From NCBI RefSeq assembly GCF_010747475.1, contig NZ_VSLZ01000010.1:1-64000 (forward strand): a stretch of DNA of 64,000 nucleotides, in the 5' to 3' direction. Positions within the stretch are counted from its first letter, which is position 1. Every line of letters starts with the position of its first letter. A program made the translations under genes and the position numbers. Below, in pieces: positions 44,482-53,173 of this stretch. A model generated the notes under the pieces. That model saw nothing but the letters and a program-made list of their open reading frames with translations, made no database searches and was not told where the DNA came from. The DNA is from Halorussus sp. MSC15.2 (GTDB taxonomy: Archaea > Halobacteriota > Halobacteria > Halobacteriales > Haladaptataceae).

Positions 44482-45428
44482 TTCAAGGAACTCCGCCCGG
44501 CAAATGGTACGTTTCCGACGGTCGCTCGAACGAGCGTCGAGAAGTGGCGACCGGGCTTCCGCCACGACGCCGAGCAGGTGCTTCGCGTCGATGTGACGAC
44601 CGTCGAGGAGGTGTCGCAACTCGCACAGTAGGTCCACGAGTGGGGCGACCCCGGCGAGTATCGGTGCTTCAACGTAGACTTCTCGCGAGAGTTCCGGTAC
44701 TGTCTCGAACAGGGGTGTTCGCCCACGCCCGAACATGAGGTCTCGACGGTCGCTATCGAAGGGCGAGCGCACGAGTTCGGCGATGGCGAGGTACCCGCGT
44801 TGACGGTCGGCGGCGAGCAGGTCGGTCGCCGGACCGTGCGCTTCCGCGCGTCGAGGAGATTGTCGGCCGCGAGGACCCGGACGTGTTGGTCGTGGATTCG
44901 GCGGCGTTGCTGGCCGAGTTACATTCGCTGGCCGACCGGTTGGGTTACGACCTCCAACTCGGACGGCGGCCGGGCTTCCAGCAACTCGCTCGGGAATCGA
45001 CGTACACCAGCTACGGACAGGTTGGCCACTCTCCCGCCCGATACAACGTGCCCGGCCGCGTCGTAATCAACCGGTCGAACACGCTCTTCTACGACGAGAC
45101 GAACATCGCCGGGTGCATCGACCTCGTTCGACGGTCGGGCAAACCGCTTCAGGAACTCTCGTGGGCGTCCATCGGGAACGTCCTGACCGCGGTTCAGATA
45201 CGCAAGGCGCTGTCCCGCGACGTGCTGGTCCCGTGGCAGGCGTGGCGACCCAAGCAGTTCAAGACGATGCGTCAGTTGAACGACGCCGACCGCGGCGGCT
45301 TTACGTTCGCCCCTGACGTGGGCGTTCACGAGGAGGTCCACGAACTCGATTTCTCGTCGCTCTACCCGAACATCATCTGCGAGTACAACGTCTCGCCCGA
45401 GAAGACACGGTCTTGCGAGCAACAGTAG
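44482..45428 (+). pseudogene. polB: DNA polymerase B fragment
   Basis: Reads FKELRPANGTFPTVARTSVE, then an in-frame TAG at 44629, then a shift near 44850 into EEIVGREDPDVLVVDSAALL and FSSLYPNIICEYNVSPEK, the motif A/region II of archaeal family B polymerases (DxxSLYP). It ends soon after (TRSCEQQ), so the polymerase fingers and palm C-terminal half and the exonuclease N-terminus are missing. Stop codon, frameshift and truncation at both ends mark it as a dead fragment, probably chromosomal in origin. Confidence 0.8.
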
Positions 45429-45881
45429 AAGTTCTCATTCTTGAGTCCTCCAGGATGTCCGCTGTGTAAACGGGCGACAAGGCCGGTTGAGTAGACCCTT
45501 CGTTACGGCCCGTCCGCTCGCCGCGTGCCAGCCGCCGCGTCGCTCGCGACCGACCATTCCGGGCGGTCTGCCTGCAGTAGCGGGCGGACTGCCGGGCTAA
45601 AGTGAATCTGGTCTCGACGCCAGCGGGTATCCGCCGGGGGTTGCGCGCCGTCGGTGCTCACCCCGCGACGCATACTCCGCTGGACGCTCGCGGCGGCCGG
45701 GTCGGCGCGCGGCGCTGGCTGATTCACTGTCATGGGTGCGCTCTCGCTCGCGCCCAAGGGGGCGCGCGAAGGCGCGAGCGAGAGCGCAGATGAGTCTGTT
45801 GGTTGTGGTTGTCGAGGAAATCCGCGATGTAAGGGCATCGCGGTGTCGGGCGCGTGAGCGCCTTCAGGTCCGTGAAGACCA
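45429..45881. other. GC-rich leader region of the RPA-like gene
   Basis: No convincing gene in about 450 bp. It is unusually GC-rich with short palindromes and holds the 18-bp-arm palindrome listed at 45737-45788. A plasmid-maintenance or regulatory role is possible. Confidence 0.4.
45737..45788. repeat. Perfect 18-bp inverted repeat, GC-rich
   Basis: Left arm TGCGCTCTCGCTCGCGCC and right arm GGCGCGAGCGAGAGCGCA are exact reverse complements around a 16-nt centre that can itself pair (CGCGCCC...GGGGCGCG). Located 94 nt before the RPA-like start. It could form a cruciform or a strong RNA hairpin; the AAGGGGG centre is reminiscent of the other hairpin elements. Confidence 0.7.
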
Positions 45882-46778
45882 ATGTCTAGTAACAACGCAA
45901 GCGGCAAGGTCGTTTCGGTCGATGAACAGGCACTCAAACAGGCGGACGAAGCAGAAGTCGATGCGGATGGCTTCGAGGTCGTCGAGGAGACACCCAAACT
46001 CAGGGCGACGGTTGAGCAGGAAACCCAAGCGAAGGTGGATGCGAACCATCCGGACGGAATCAAGGAGACGAACAAAGAACGAATTCAGGGTGCGACCCTC
46101 GAACAGGAAGAGCGCATTCGGGCGCAGGAAGCAGAACTGGAGCGCATCAGCGTCAGAGCTAAAGTCAGTAAGCAGGATGGCCGGGCGAAGCGAGCACGAG
46201 ACATCGCGGCAGAGCGGAGCAAAGAGCGACGTCGAGAGTTCCAGAGGCGGGCGGCGAGCGTAGACCCAATGGCAGACCCGGAGCGTCCAGACGCACGCGA
46301 AGAGTTATCCCAAGACGAGCTAGCGAGCGTGAACAAGCAGACGAAGCGATTGAGCGAGAAGCTGGATGGGTGGACGAAAGCGGCGATCAGTCGGCGACTG
46401 GCCGAGCGCGTGGTCGAAGGGGCAAGCCTGATGAGTGCGGTCGTCGGCGTTCACGAAGAGTTGCAGACAGCGCCGGGACAGGTGATTCCGATTGGGGAAC
46501 TTGAGGACGTGAATCGCAAGGAGGTGAGCATCTCCGGGCGTGTCGACACATTGTGGGAGCCCTCACATCCAAGTATCGCGCAAGTTGGCCTCATTGAAGA
46601 CGAAAGCGGGCGAACTCGGGTCACAGTCTGGGAGAACTCGAATGCGCCGTGGATGGAGGAAGGCGAGCAGGTGTGCATCCGCGGAGCGGCCCGGAACTGG
46701 TACGAGGGACGTGTCTCACTCGCCGTGACCGGGTGGAGCACCATCCTGTTCCCTGAGCGCGGTCGCTGGTGGGAATAG
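45882..46778 (+). CDS. RPA-like single-stranded DNA-binding protein with C-terminal OB fold
   Basis: 298 residues. A long charged helical N-terminal half (LEQEERIRAQEAELERISVR; RARDIAAERSKERRREF) precedes a C-terminal OB fold (VSISGRVDTLWEPSHPSIAQ, GRTRVTVWENSNAPWMEEGE, VCIRGAARNWYEGRVSLAVT) as in archaeal RPA paralogues. Such single-OB proteins are frequent on haloarchaeal plasmids. It probably binds single-stranded DNA during replication or repair of the element. A T5 run follows the stop by 17 nt. Confidence 0.8.
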   Translation: MSSNNASGKVVSVDEQALKQADEAEVDADGFEVVEETPKLRATVEQETQAKVDANHPDGIKETNKERIQGATLEQEERIRAQEAELERISVRAKVSKQDGRAKRARDIAAERSKERRREFQRRAASVDPMADPERPDAREELSQDELASVNKQTKRLSEKLDGWTKAAISRRLAERVVEGASLMSAVVGVHEELQTAPGQVIPIGELEDVNRKEVSISGRVDTLWEPSHPSIAQVGLIEDESGRTRVTVWENSNAPWMEEGEQVCIRGAARNWYEGRVSLAVTGWSTILFPERGRWWE

Positions 46779-46794
46779 CCCGAGCACGCCCCCT

Positions 46795-46947
46795 TTTTGC
46801 TGTGTGCCGGACCAGACCCAGACCCCGCCGCCCCACCCTCCGCTCCGTGCTCGCTTCGCTGCGCGCGCAGCCACAACCTTGCTGAGTGACTCCGTTGAGG
46901 TCCTTTGTATCTTACAGATAGAAGGATACAATTGTTTCCATCCTTCT
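46795..46947. terminator. Terminators between convergent RPA-like and serine hydrolase genes
   Basis: TTTTT at 46795-46799 ends the plus-strand gene. A second signal is the hairpin AGAAGGAT/ATCCTTCT at 46920-46947, followed by TCTTTTG. The genes converge here, so both strands need an end. Confidence 0.5.
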
Positions 46948-47047
46948 GTCTTTTGTCCACTATAGATGGTAGAATCGTACCTGTCTGAGTGAGATTAGGT
47001 ATTCTCAGACACCCTCTAATTCCCGACGAAAACCCTTGGGACGTATC

Positions 47048-48439
47048 CTAGTCGTCTAGGTCGCCGACGCGCTCGTAGAGGTTACGCTTGATGAGCAGTT
47101 CGACGCTGTCGTCCTCTACGAAAAACTCGACAGTGGTTCGTTTCCCACTTCGTTTTGCGACCCGGAAGGTGTAGTCATGTGGATCAATTGAAGCCGGCAT
47201 CAGTCGCATCGACTCTGCTCCCATCGGGCTGCTGTACTCGATTTCGAGGAATTCGTCGGTCCGGGAGACGGTTGCTTCTTGGAGCCCGCCGTAGGCTGCG
47301 TACTCGCCTGTGACACGACGCTCCTTTTGCTCGATTGCCCGTTTCGGCAACATCGCCTCTGGTTCTGTTTCGGTTATCTCTGCCAGCAGCTCAATTGCCA
47401 GCAATTCCGGCCTGATGTCCGGCTCTGCGTTACAGCCCAGCGCGATGCCGAGCCTCCGGTCTTTGAGGAACCCCAGATACCCCCCAGAGACCCCGGTCCC
47501 GCCGCCGTGACCGATTAGCACGTCGTCTCCGAATGAACGGGTCATCCAGCCGTAGCCGTAGCCGATTTCCGTTCCGTCGAGAAACGTCCTGAACGCTTCG
47601 TCTGGTTCGACCATCTCAGTAGCGAGATTGTTGTCGACCGGGATGTCCCGTTCGTTCCACGCGGCGATGAACTTCGCCAAGTCCGTCATCGGAGCCTGCA
47701 ACCCGCCGGGCCCTTCGAACAGCGGGTCGTCCGGGAGACCGACGCTGTGCATCTTGTCGTCTTTTTCGTAGTATGGCGTCATGGTATCATGCATGTCGTC
47801 GTTGAGGACGCCCACGTCGAACGTTGACCGATCCATCCCCAAAGGCTCCAGAAGGGTTGTTTCGACGTACTCGGCAAACGGGGTGTCGGTGACTGCCTCG
47901 ACAAGCCGTGACAACACAATGTATCCACTGTTGTAGTACAGACACCGGTCCCCGTCGAGTCGGCGGCGTTCGACCGAGCCGTCGACGTACTCCCGGAACT
48001 CCTCCCAGCCGTCCAGCGAGTCGTCGAACTCGTCACCGAGAATCGTGTCCATCAGCGTGATTGTGGCGACGTCGTCGGACGGCATCCCGGAAGTGTGCAA
48101 GAGGAGTTCGCGCACCCGGATCGGCTCCCCGGGAGCGTCCTCGAAGTACGGAACATACGAGGACACGGCGTCATCCAGTGAGATTTTGCCGTCGTCAACT
48201 AGCGTCATCACGGCCGTCGCCGTGATTGGTTTCGTCGACGAGCCGATCCCGTACAGCGTGTCCTGGCTCGCTGATTTTTCCGGGTCGAGCTGCCGTTTGC
48301 CGAACCCGTCCGCAAACACGGTTTCTGTCCCATCGACGACTGCAACGCTGATTCCTGGGCAATTCTGCTCTGTGAGAAGTTCTTCTGCTTTTTGTTCGAG
48401 CCGTTCGATATCAGTTGTCGCCGCCTCCTTAGCGACCAT
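47048..48439 (-). CDS. Class C beta-lactamase-like serine hydrolase
   Basis: 463 residues, no signal peptide seen. Catalytic SxxK is SSTK (Ser67, Lys70), the Tyr motif is YYNSG near 167, and the KTG-equivalent is HGGG (LIGHGGGTGVSGGY). The C-terminal roughly 110 residues form the beta-rich extension common in the AmpC/esterase family. Substrates may be esters or D-amino peptides; haloarchaea lack peptidoglycan, so a true beta-lactamase role is unlikely. It is divergent from the regulator at 48534. Confidence 0.83.
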   Translation of the reverse strand: MVAKEAATTDIERLEQKAEELLTEQNCPGISVAVVDGTETVFADGFGKRQLDPEKSASQDTLYGIGSSTKPITATAVMTLVDDGKISLDDAVSSYVPYFEDAPGEPIRVRELLLHTSGMPSDDVATITLMDTILGDEFDDSLDGWEEFREYVDGSVERRRLDGDRCLYYNSGYIVLSRLVEAVTDTPFAEYVETTLLEPLGMDRSTFDVGVLNDDMHDTMTPYYEKDDKMHSVGLPDDPLFEGPGGLQAPMTDLAKFIAAWNERDIPVDNNLATEMVEPDEAFRTFLDGTEIGYGYGWMTRSFGDDVLIGHGGGTGVSGGYLGFLKDRRLGIALGCNAEPDIRPELLAIELLAEITETEPEAMLPKRAIEQKERRVTGEYAAYGGLQEATVSRTDEFLEIEYSSPMGAESMRLMPASIDPHDYTFRVAKRSGKRTTVEFFVEDDSVELLIKRNLYERVGDLDD

Positions 48440-48533
48440 ACATGATTCAAACCACCTGACGTAATAATTGCATGTAGCAGCTAGTTACTATATAGAATAT
48501 TATATTTGTGTGGGGTATAGTCATCGAGACAGA
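48440..48533. promoter_or_regulatory. Divergent promoter of the serine hydrolase and its HTH neighbour
   Basis: The short AT-rich region contains GAATATTATATTTG (48495-48508), a TATA box about 30 bp before the ATG at 48534, implying an almost leaderless mRNA. TAATAATTGC near 48461-48470 may serve the other direction. Confidence 0.5.
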
Positions 48534-49388
48534 ATGTCAGCGGACCAGCCACTCAATGAGGGAGTTGAACTCCTGAGTCACGAGGTTCGCGCGGAAATTT
48601 TGCTGGCTCTCGCCAAGCGGATGCGGGAACAACCGCGTAATGAGACGCTCCAGTTCGCAGAGTTACGCGACCAGGTCGGGCACAACGACCCAGGAAACTT
48701 CAACTACCACCTCAAACGACTGTTGGGTACTCTCGTGGAGAAAACAGACGAGGGGTACCGGCTTTCGGATGTGGGCCACCACTTCGTCGCGGTGCTTCGC
48801 TCCGGTCGTTTCGATGCTGGCAGGCGACGGGAGTTCCCCGAAATCGAGACCTCGTGTCCGGTATGTGGCGCACCGTCGACGGTCACCTATGAGGATGGAT
48901 TGCTCCGGACGGCCTGTGGGAACGACCACACCTGGATGTTGAACGTTGGCCCTGAGCTTCTCGATTCGCATTCGGTAATCGACGCACTCAACGTCGCAAC
49001 TCGCCGGACGCTATGGGAAGCCAAATCGACAATGGACGGAGTCTGCCCGTACTGTGAAGGGCAGACCTCCGAGACGGAGACCCGGTTTCCGGGGGACCCT
49101 GTCTCCGTTTTGTATGAATGGATATGTAAAAAATGCGGTGTCTTCCTCCAGAATATCGCTGGTGGCTGTGTCATTTTTCATCCAGCAGTCGTTGGATTTT
49201 GTTACCAGCATGGCGTCGACGTGTTCCAGCATACCTGGGAGATACTCGTCGAGAACGTCGGAACTGCAACGGTATGCTCCGAGGACCCGCTCCGTGTTCA
49301 GGTCGGCGTCTCCCTGGAAGGAGAGCGACTGGAACTCACGCTGGACGACTCGGCAGCGGTCGTCAATATCGCAAATGACGGTACATAG
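48534..49388 (+). CDS. ArsR-like HTH protein with zinc ribbons
   Basis: 284 residues from ATG 48534; the longer reading starts upstream of the TATA box and is not credible. N-terminal winged HTH (HEVRAEILLALAKRMREQPR; FNYHLKRLLGTLVEKTDEGY). CPVCG and a later Cys form one possible zinc site; CPYCEG with CKKCG a second. The C-terminal domain is beta-rich with no motif I know. This is a common haloarchaeal architecture for transcription regulators (DUF7351-like, from memory). It probably regulates the divergent serine hydrolase. Confidence 0.75.
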   Translation: MSADQPLNEGVELLSHEVRAEILLALAKRMREQPRNETLQFAELRDQVGHNDPGNFNYHLKRLLGTLVEKTDEGYRLSDVGHHFVAVLRSGRFDAGRRREFPEIETSCPVCGAPSTVTYEDGLLRTACGNDHTWMLNVGPELLDSHSVIDALNVATRRTLWEAKSTMDGVCPYCEGQTSETETRFPGDPVSVLYEWICKKCGVFLQNIAGGCVIFHPAVVGFCYQHGVDVFQHTWEILVENVGTATVCSEDPLRVQVGVSLEGERLELTLDDSAAVVNIANDGT

Positions 49389-49402
49389 CCCCTGGCAACA
49401 GA

Positions 49403-49900
49403 GTGACGGAGGCAGCAAGGTTCTTGCGATGGCGGGGGCCACGCGTAGCAATATCAGGAAGGATAGAGATCGACGAGGAGACCGCGATGCGCGTCGCACA
49501 TCATGCGCTCGCTGTCGAAACACCGATCTGGATGATCGGTGATTCGGTGTTCGATATGCTGAACTGGCACGACGTTCTGCTGGAGGAGAACGTAGTGCCG
49601 GTCGCTTCATACAATCCGAGAAACACCGACGAGCCACTCGATATCGAGTACAGGGCCGAAGACCAAATCAAGGACCACTTCGAGAAGATCCGGGTTCACA
49701 GACGCAGCCTGAGGAAACTTACGCTGACAGAGCTCAGATTGAGAACACGATTAACGTCTGCAAGGGCGGTGGTCTCGGACGATTCTTCGCCCGAGGCCGC
49801 GCTATGATAAAAGCGCTTGTGCTCTTATCGCGGTGTCTTCGAGTCGTCGTTGCGATCACGAACTATGAACAAGGAGCTGATCCCAGTAGCCCCAACCTGG
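49403..49900 (+). pseudogene. Remnant of a haloarchaeal ISH-type transposase
   Basis: Reads AVETPIWMIGDSVFDMLNWH, then VPVASYNPRNTDEPLDIEYR, the C-terminal catalytic region of a family widespread in haloarchaeal insertion sequences. The following frame decays, but pieces of the end (RCLRVVVAITNYEQGADPSS) are legible near 49830-49890. The N-terminal third is missing and there are no clear terminal inverted repeats. It is a dead element. Confidence 0.68.
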
Positions 49901-49967
49901 GTTATAAAACCAATTATATCCTACACCCTTCAGCGAAGCAAGTCTACACCGTTAGTACGTCACAGAC

Positions 49968-50009
49968 TTAACCAACAAATTCGGTGAGGTAAGTGGTTTT
50001 GTTGGTTAA
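49968..50009. repeat. 42-bp palindromic element, copy B
   Basis: Arms TTAACCAACAAA and TTTGTTGGTTAA (12 bp, perfect) around an 18-nt centre, total 42 bp as in the other copies. It lies between the transposase remnant and the TFB gene. Confidence 0.75.
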
Positions 50010-50218
50010 CAGCGAAGAGGATACTCCATGAGAATCCCGCTAAAACCCCTGGAGCGTGAAGTACGTCATGGAGTCACCCTCTAACAGCGAAGTCATTCTG
50101 AGGCGTCTTTATTGTACGAAAGGAGTAGTGAACATCGCAAGTCCGTAGCGTTCTCTATTAGACGAGTAACTGCGTACTCAGATTCGATGAAACCGAACGA
50201 ATCGACCGCAGGGTAGTT

Positions 50219-50243
50219 TATCTGCCCCACAAGGGGTGAGGGC
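50219..50243 (+). promoter_or_regulatory. Hairpin-like leader element 9 (weak copy)
   Basis: TTATCT then GCCC/GGGC around CACAAGGGGTGA. The stem is short and the T-run poor, but the AGGGGTG centre matches the family. It ends 39 nt before the TFB start. Confidence 0.35.
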
Positions 50244-50282
50244 GTCGTCGAGTTGGCGAGGTTCTTGATAACCGTGATATCT

Positions 50283-51203
50283 ATGTCGAATAGAGCCATC
50301 TACGAGCGAGCGTTCGACGAAGATGTACAGACCGAGACGAACAACTGCCCCGAGTGCAACGGTCGAGTCACTACCAATGCGGTCGAAACCACCTGCGAAG
50401 ACTGTGGGCTCGTCATCGACGAGCAGCGCATCGACCATGGGCCGGAATGGCGGTCGTTCGAAGCTGACGAGCGTGAACGAACAGGTGCGCCACTAACGGC
50501 CACTCGTCACGACCGCGGCCTCTCGACCGAAATCGGGCGTGGGACCGACGCGAACGGAAATCAGCTCTCCGGGCGAAAGCGCCGACAACTCGGTCGACTC
50601 CGCCGGGAACAGTCCCGTGGACGATTCCAGTCGAAAGCCGAGCGCAATCTCGCGCATGGCCTCAGTGAAGTCCGTCGCATCAGTAGCGCGCTCGACCTCG
50701 GCGAGACGATTCGTGACCAAGCATGTCGGCTCTTCCGGAGCGCCCAGAATGAAGACCTGCTTCGGGGCCGGTCAATCGAAGCGATGGCGGCGGCAAGCGT
50801 CCACGGAACGTGTCGGTGCAACGGCCTCTCGCGGACACTCGAGGAGATCACCGAGCCAGCGCGCGTTGAGCAGGCCCGAGTGAGGACTGCGTATCAGACA
50901 CTGAATACAGAACTCGGCCTTCCAGCCCAACCCGTGAGGCCGAGTGGATTCATTCCCCAGCTAGCCTCCGAACTCGACATCCCCGACCGAATTAGGAATC
51001 GTGCCCGGAAGTTAGCAGAACAGGCAGAATCAGCAGGTGCCGTTTCAGGCGTCGATCCGACAGGATTCGCCGCCGCGTGCTTGTACAAAGCAGGCTGTGA
51101 CGCAGGCCGATTGATGGTCCAATCAGACGTCGCACGGGCCGCGAATGTCTCGACAGTGACCATCCGCACTCACCGAGACACATTGAACGAACTCGCTATG
51201 TAA
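50283..51203 (+). CDS. tfb: Transcription initiation factor IIB homologue (orphan TFB)
   Basis: 306 residues from ATG 50283. The N-terminal B-ribbon has CPECNGRV and CEDCGLVID (two CxxC pairs). The linker is Arg-rich (RKRRQLGRLRREQSRGRFQS) and two cyclin-like repeats follow (RNLAHGLSEVRRISSALDL; GFIPQLASELDIPDRIRNRA) with a C-terminal HTH (ARAANVSTVTIRTHRDTLNE). Haloarchaea use multiple TFBs; this divergent one is carried by the accessory region and may serve promoters of the element. Confidence 0.85.
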   Translation: MSNRAIYERAFDEDVQTETNNCPECNGRVTTNAVETTCEDCGLVIDEQRIDHGPEWRSFEADERERTGAPLTATRHDRGLSTEIGRGTDANGNQLSGRKRRQLGRLRREQSRGRFQSKAERNLAHGLSEVRRISSALDLGETIRDQACRLFRSAQNEDLLRGRSIEAMAAASVHGTCRCNGLSRTLEEITEPARVEQARVRTAYQTLNTELGLPAQPVRPSGFIPQLASELDIPDRIRNRARKLAEQAESAGAVSGVDPTGFAAACLYKAGCDAGRLMVQSDVARAANVSTVTIRTHRDTLNELAM

Positions 51204-51292
51204 ATGCGCGTGTTCCCCTAATTTGCGGGCCTCAATAGGTTGACCAGGGGTTATCGTTTAAATACGAAGACGAGGCAGTACTACATTACTTG

Positions 51293-52183
51293 ATGACTCA
51301 GGGGGACTCGGACCACCAAGAACTTCGGCCACTCGGCGAAGCAACGCATATTCCCGACGACAAACTCTCCAATAGTAGCGTCGAGGATTCTAGCCAACAG
51401 CGACTAGATGCAGTCGCTACAAGTTATCCAAACGAGACGACAGCAACGAAGAGCGAGTGTTCCTCCTGTGGAGCATCTATTCCTGCGGGGCGGACAAAGT
51501 GCAGGTTCTGTCTGGTGAACCACCTCGATAGCTCCGAGGAGGAACAGTCGAGGTCCGATACTGACTGGACACTGCTTCACGTTGTTCATTTCGTCGTGGG
51601 AGCATCGACGTTCGACAGCGCCATCGCGAAGGGTACTGCGGCGGCGGGCCTCCTCGTGAAGGCCGACAGAGACTCCGCGGTCGACGACTGTCGGCTGATC
51701 TACGAGTTCGACGAGGAGCCTGCACCACAGCTTACCGACAAGTGGCCTTCGCTCCCTGAGGCAGTACGGATTACGTCCGACTCGGGCAGACAGCTAGTCG
51801 AAACTGGCCGTGAACTGACGGAGTGGCAGGACACGACGCAGTCGCATCACGACGGCGAACACGCGACGTTCCTCTACGACGAAGGTGGACGTGGCGTTCA
51901 CGACGAAAATCATCTTATGACACTTCTTGAGGACACAGACGACGTGTGGCTAGTGCCCGCAATTGCACTCCAGCAATCTATCGAGGAGACCAGGACTGAC
52001 AGCCAGCAACGCGGGCGACCGAACAGGAGACAATTGGAGTGTCGTGAGTGCGACCGTGATACGAGGCACCGATTCCTCGACTTCGAGACTGTCCCCGACG
52101 ATGAGTGGAGTGGCCAGCCAATGTGGGAGTGCAACGTCTGCAGTACGCCCCGATACGGGCCAGAACCCAAAGCAGACCAGTAG
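51293..52183 (+). CDS. Zinc-ribbon protein with C-terminal domain shared with the gene at 56894
   Basis: 296 residues from ATG 51293 (ATG 51290 is possible); TTTAAATAC near 51257-51265 is the likely TATA box, giving a leaderless mRNA. N-terminal zinc knuckle (CSSCGAS...CRFC), a middle alpha/beta domain with FLYDEGGRGVHDENHLMTLL and VWLVPAIALQ, then a second ribbon (ECRECDRDTRHRFLDF; ECNVC). The middle motif recurs in the 56894 protein (FLYDEHGSGIRHRDQL, LWIVPADVHY). Function unknown. Its last 380 bp are duplicated at 55422-55801. Confidence 0.72.
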   Translation: MTQGDSDHQELRPLGEATHIPDDKLSNSSVEDSSQQRLDAVATSYPNETTATKSECSSCGASIPAGRTKCRFCLVNHLDSSEEEQSRSDTDWTLLHVVHFVVGASTFDSAIAKGTAAAGLLVKADRDSAVDDCRLIYEFDEEPAPQLTDKWPSLPEAVRITSDSGRQLVETGRELTEWQDTTQSHHDGEHATFLYDEGGRGVHDENHLMTLLEDTDDVWLVPAIALQQSIEETRTDSQQRGRPNRRQLECRECDRDTRHRFLDFETVPDDEWSGQPMWECNVCSTPRYGPEPKADQ

Positions 52184-52196
52184 ACGGATATCACTT

Positions 52197-52238
52197 TTAA
52201 CCAACAGACGAGCGCGTATTTTGGCGTTTGTTGGTTAA
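52197..52238. repeat. 42-bp palindromic element, copy C
   Basis: Arms TTAACCAACAGACG and CGTTTGTTGGTTAA (14 bp with one mismatch), total 42 bp. It begins 13 bp after the stop of the zinc-ribbon gene. Copies C and D match at 36 of 42 positions, also inside the centre. Confidence 0.75.
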
Positions 52239-52380
52239 CAAAGGACTGGTTCTCTCGGTTAGTCGATTAACTGCCAAGCGTGGCTCTGTTGAAAAACCCA
52301 GTATATGATAATATACCACATACGGAGGGTAATGCACCAAATGGTCGTCCTTTGGTTCTACGTCTCAGCAGTTACAAGTG

Positions 52381-52925
52381 CTAATAGACCGAGAGTGTGA
52401 ATGTGACGGCTATGTACTGAGCGCAAGTCGAAAGCCCCACGAGTGGCGTTGTTCGCTTTCCATATCTCTGGATCGCGAAGTCCCACTCACTCTCAAACCG
52501 ATACATTCCGGTTGGAAGATACTCCTCTTTGTTTGGGCCGTTCAATATCGAATACGTGTTTGAGACTTCGCCTCCAAGAGGAATGGTGACCACGCGTTGA
52601 GAAAGTAGAGGAACATACCGCTCCTTCAACCGCCAACAATCGACATATAGAGTTACTGGAATCAGACCAACGTACTGACGAGGAACGGACTCATCACTCG
52701 TATTATCTAGAATAACGTAAAGAGTGTTTCCTCGGAGAATTCATTCCGCATTGTGCGGAATGGCGCGACATATCCGAAGTATAATCGCCGCTGTACCTCA
52801 ACGTCGTCGTGACTGGGGTGTGAGTTGTGACGGTGAGTGTACGCTATACTCTTAATGACCTCCACTTGAATCCGAACGTCGGAATATTCCGGCACGGTAT
52901 CACTTTCGACTATGTACGTAGTCAA
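52381..52925 (-). pseudogene. Unrecognised beta-rich protein, frameshifted and without a good start
   Basis: Two frames join to one protein when one T is added near 52713: a part from TTG 52925 (VRIQVEVIKSIAYTHRHNSH; LYFGYVAPFRTMRNEFSEET) continues as VILDNTSDESVPRQYVGLIP, then VVTIPLGGEVSNTYSILNGP and EYLPTGMYRFESEWDFAIQR to the stop. About 182 residues, beta-rich, like an extracellular domain. No ATG exists upstream before a stop, so the 5' end may be lost. Codon use is less GC-rich than in neighbours. Confidence 0.5.
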
Positions 52926-53173
52926 TAGTGTCTTACCTTTATTTAATTAATAATCATCTGACGTGGGATATGAATCTCGATATGAGGTGATGACATTATG
53001 CGGCGATAACGACGTGAACCGGTTAGAGACGTGCGTGTACAGCAAGATATCCATGATTGGCATCATCTGCCTATACTCTCCCCACGTCGTTCTATTGCTT
53101 CAAATATTAGTTTTAGACTTATAAATTATCTATAAAAGAAACACTTAAGTATAATTTCAAACTACCTAATTCT
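52926..53173. promoter_or_regulatory. AT-rich region before the secreted-protein gene
   Basis: AT-rich DNA with TTATAAATTATC at about 53119-53130 as the likely TATA box; the ATG at 53174 would be about 25 nt after the expected TSS. Confidence 0.4.
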
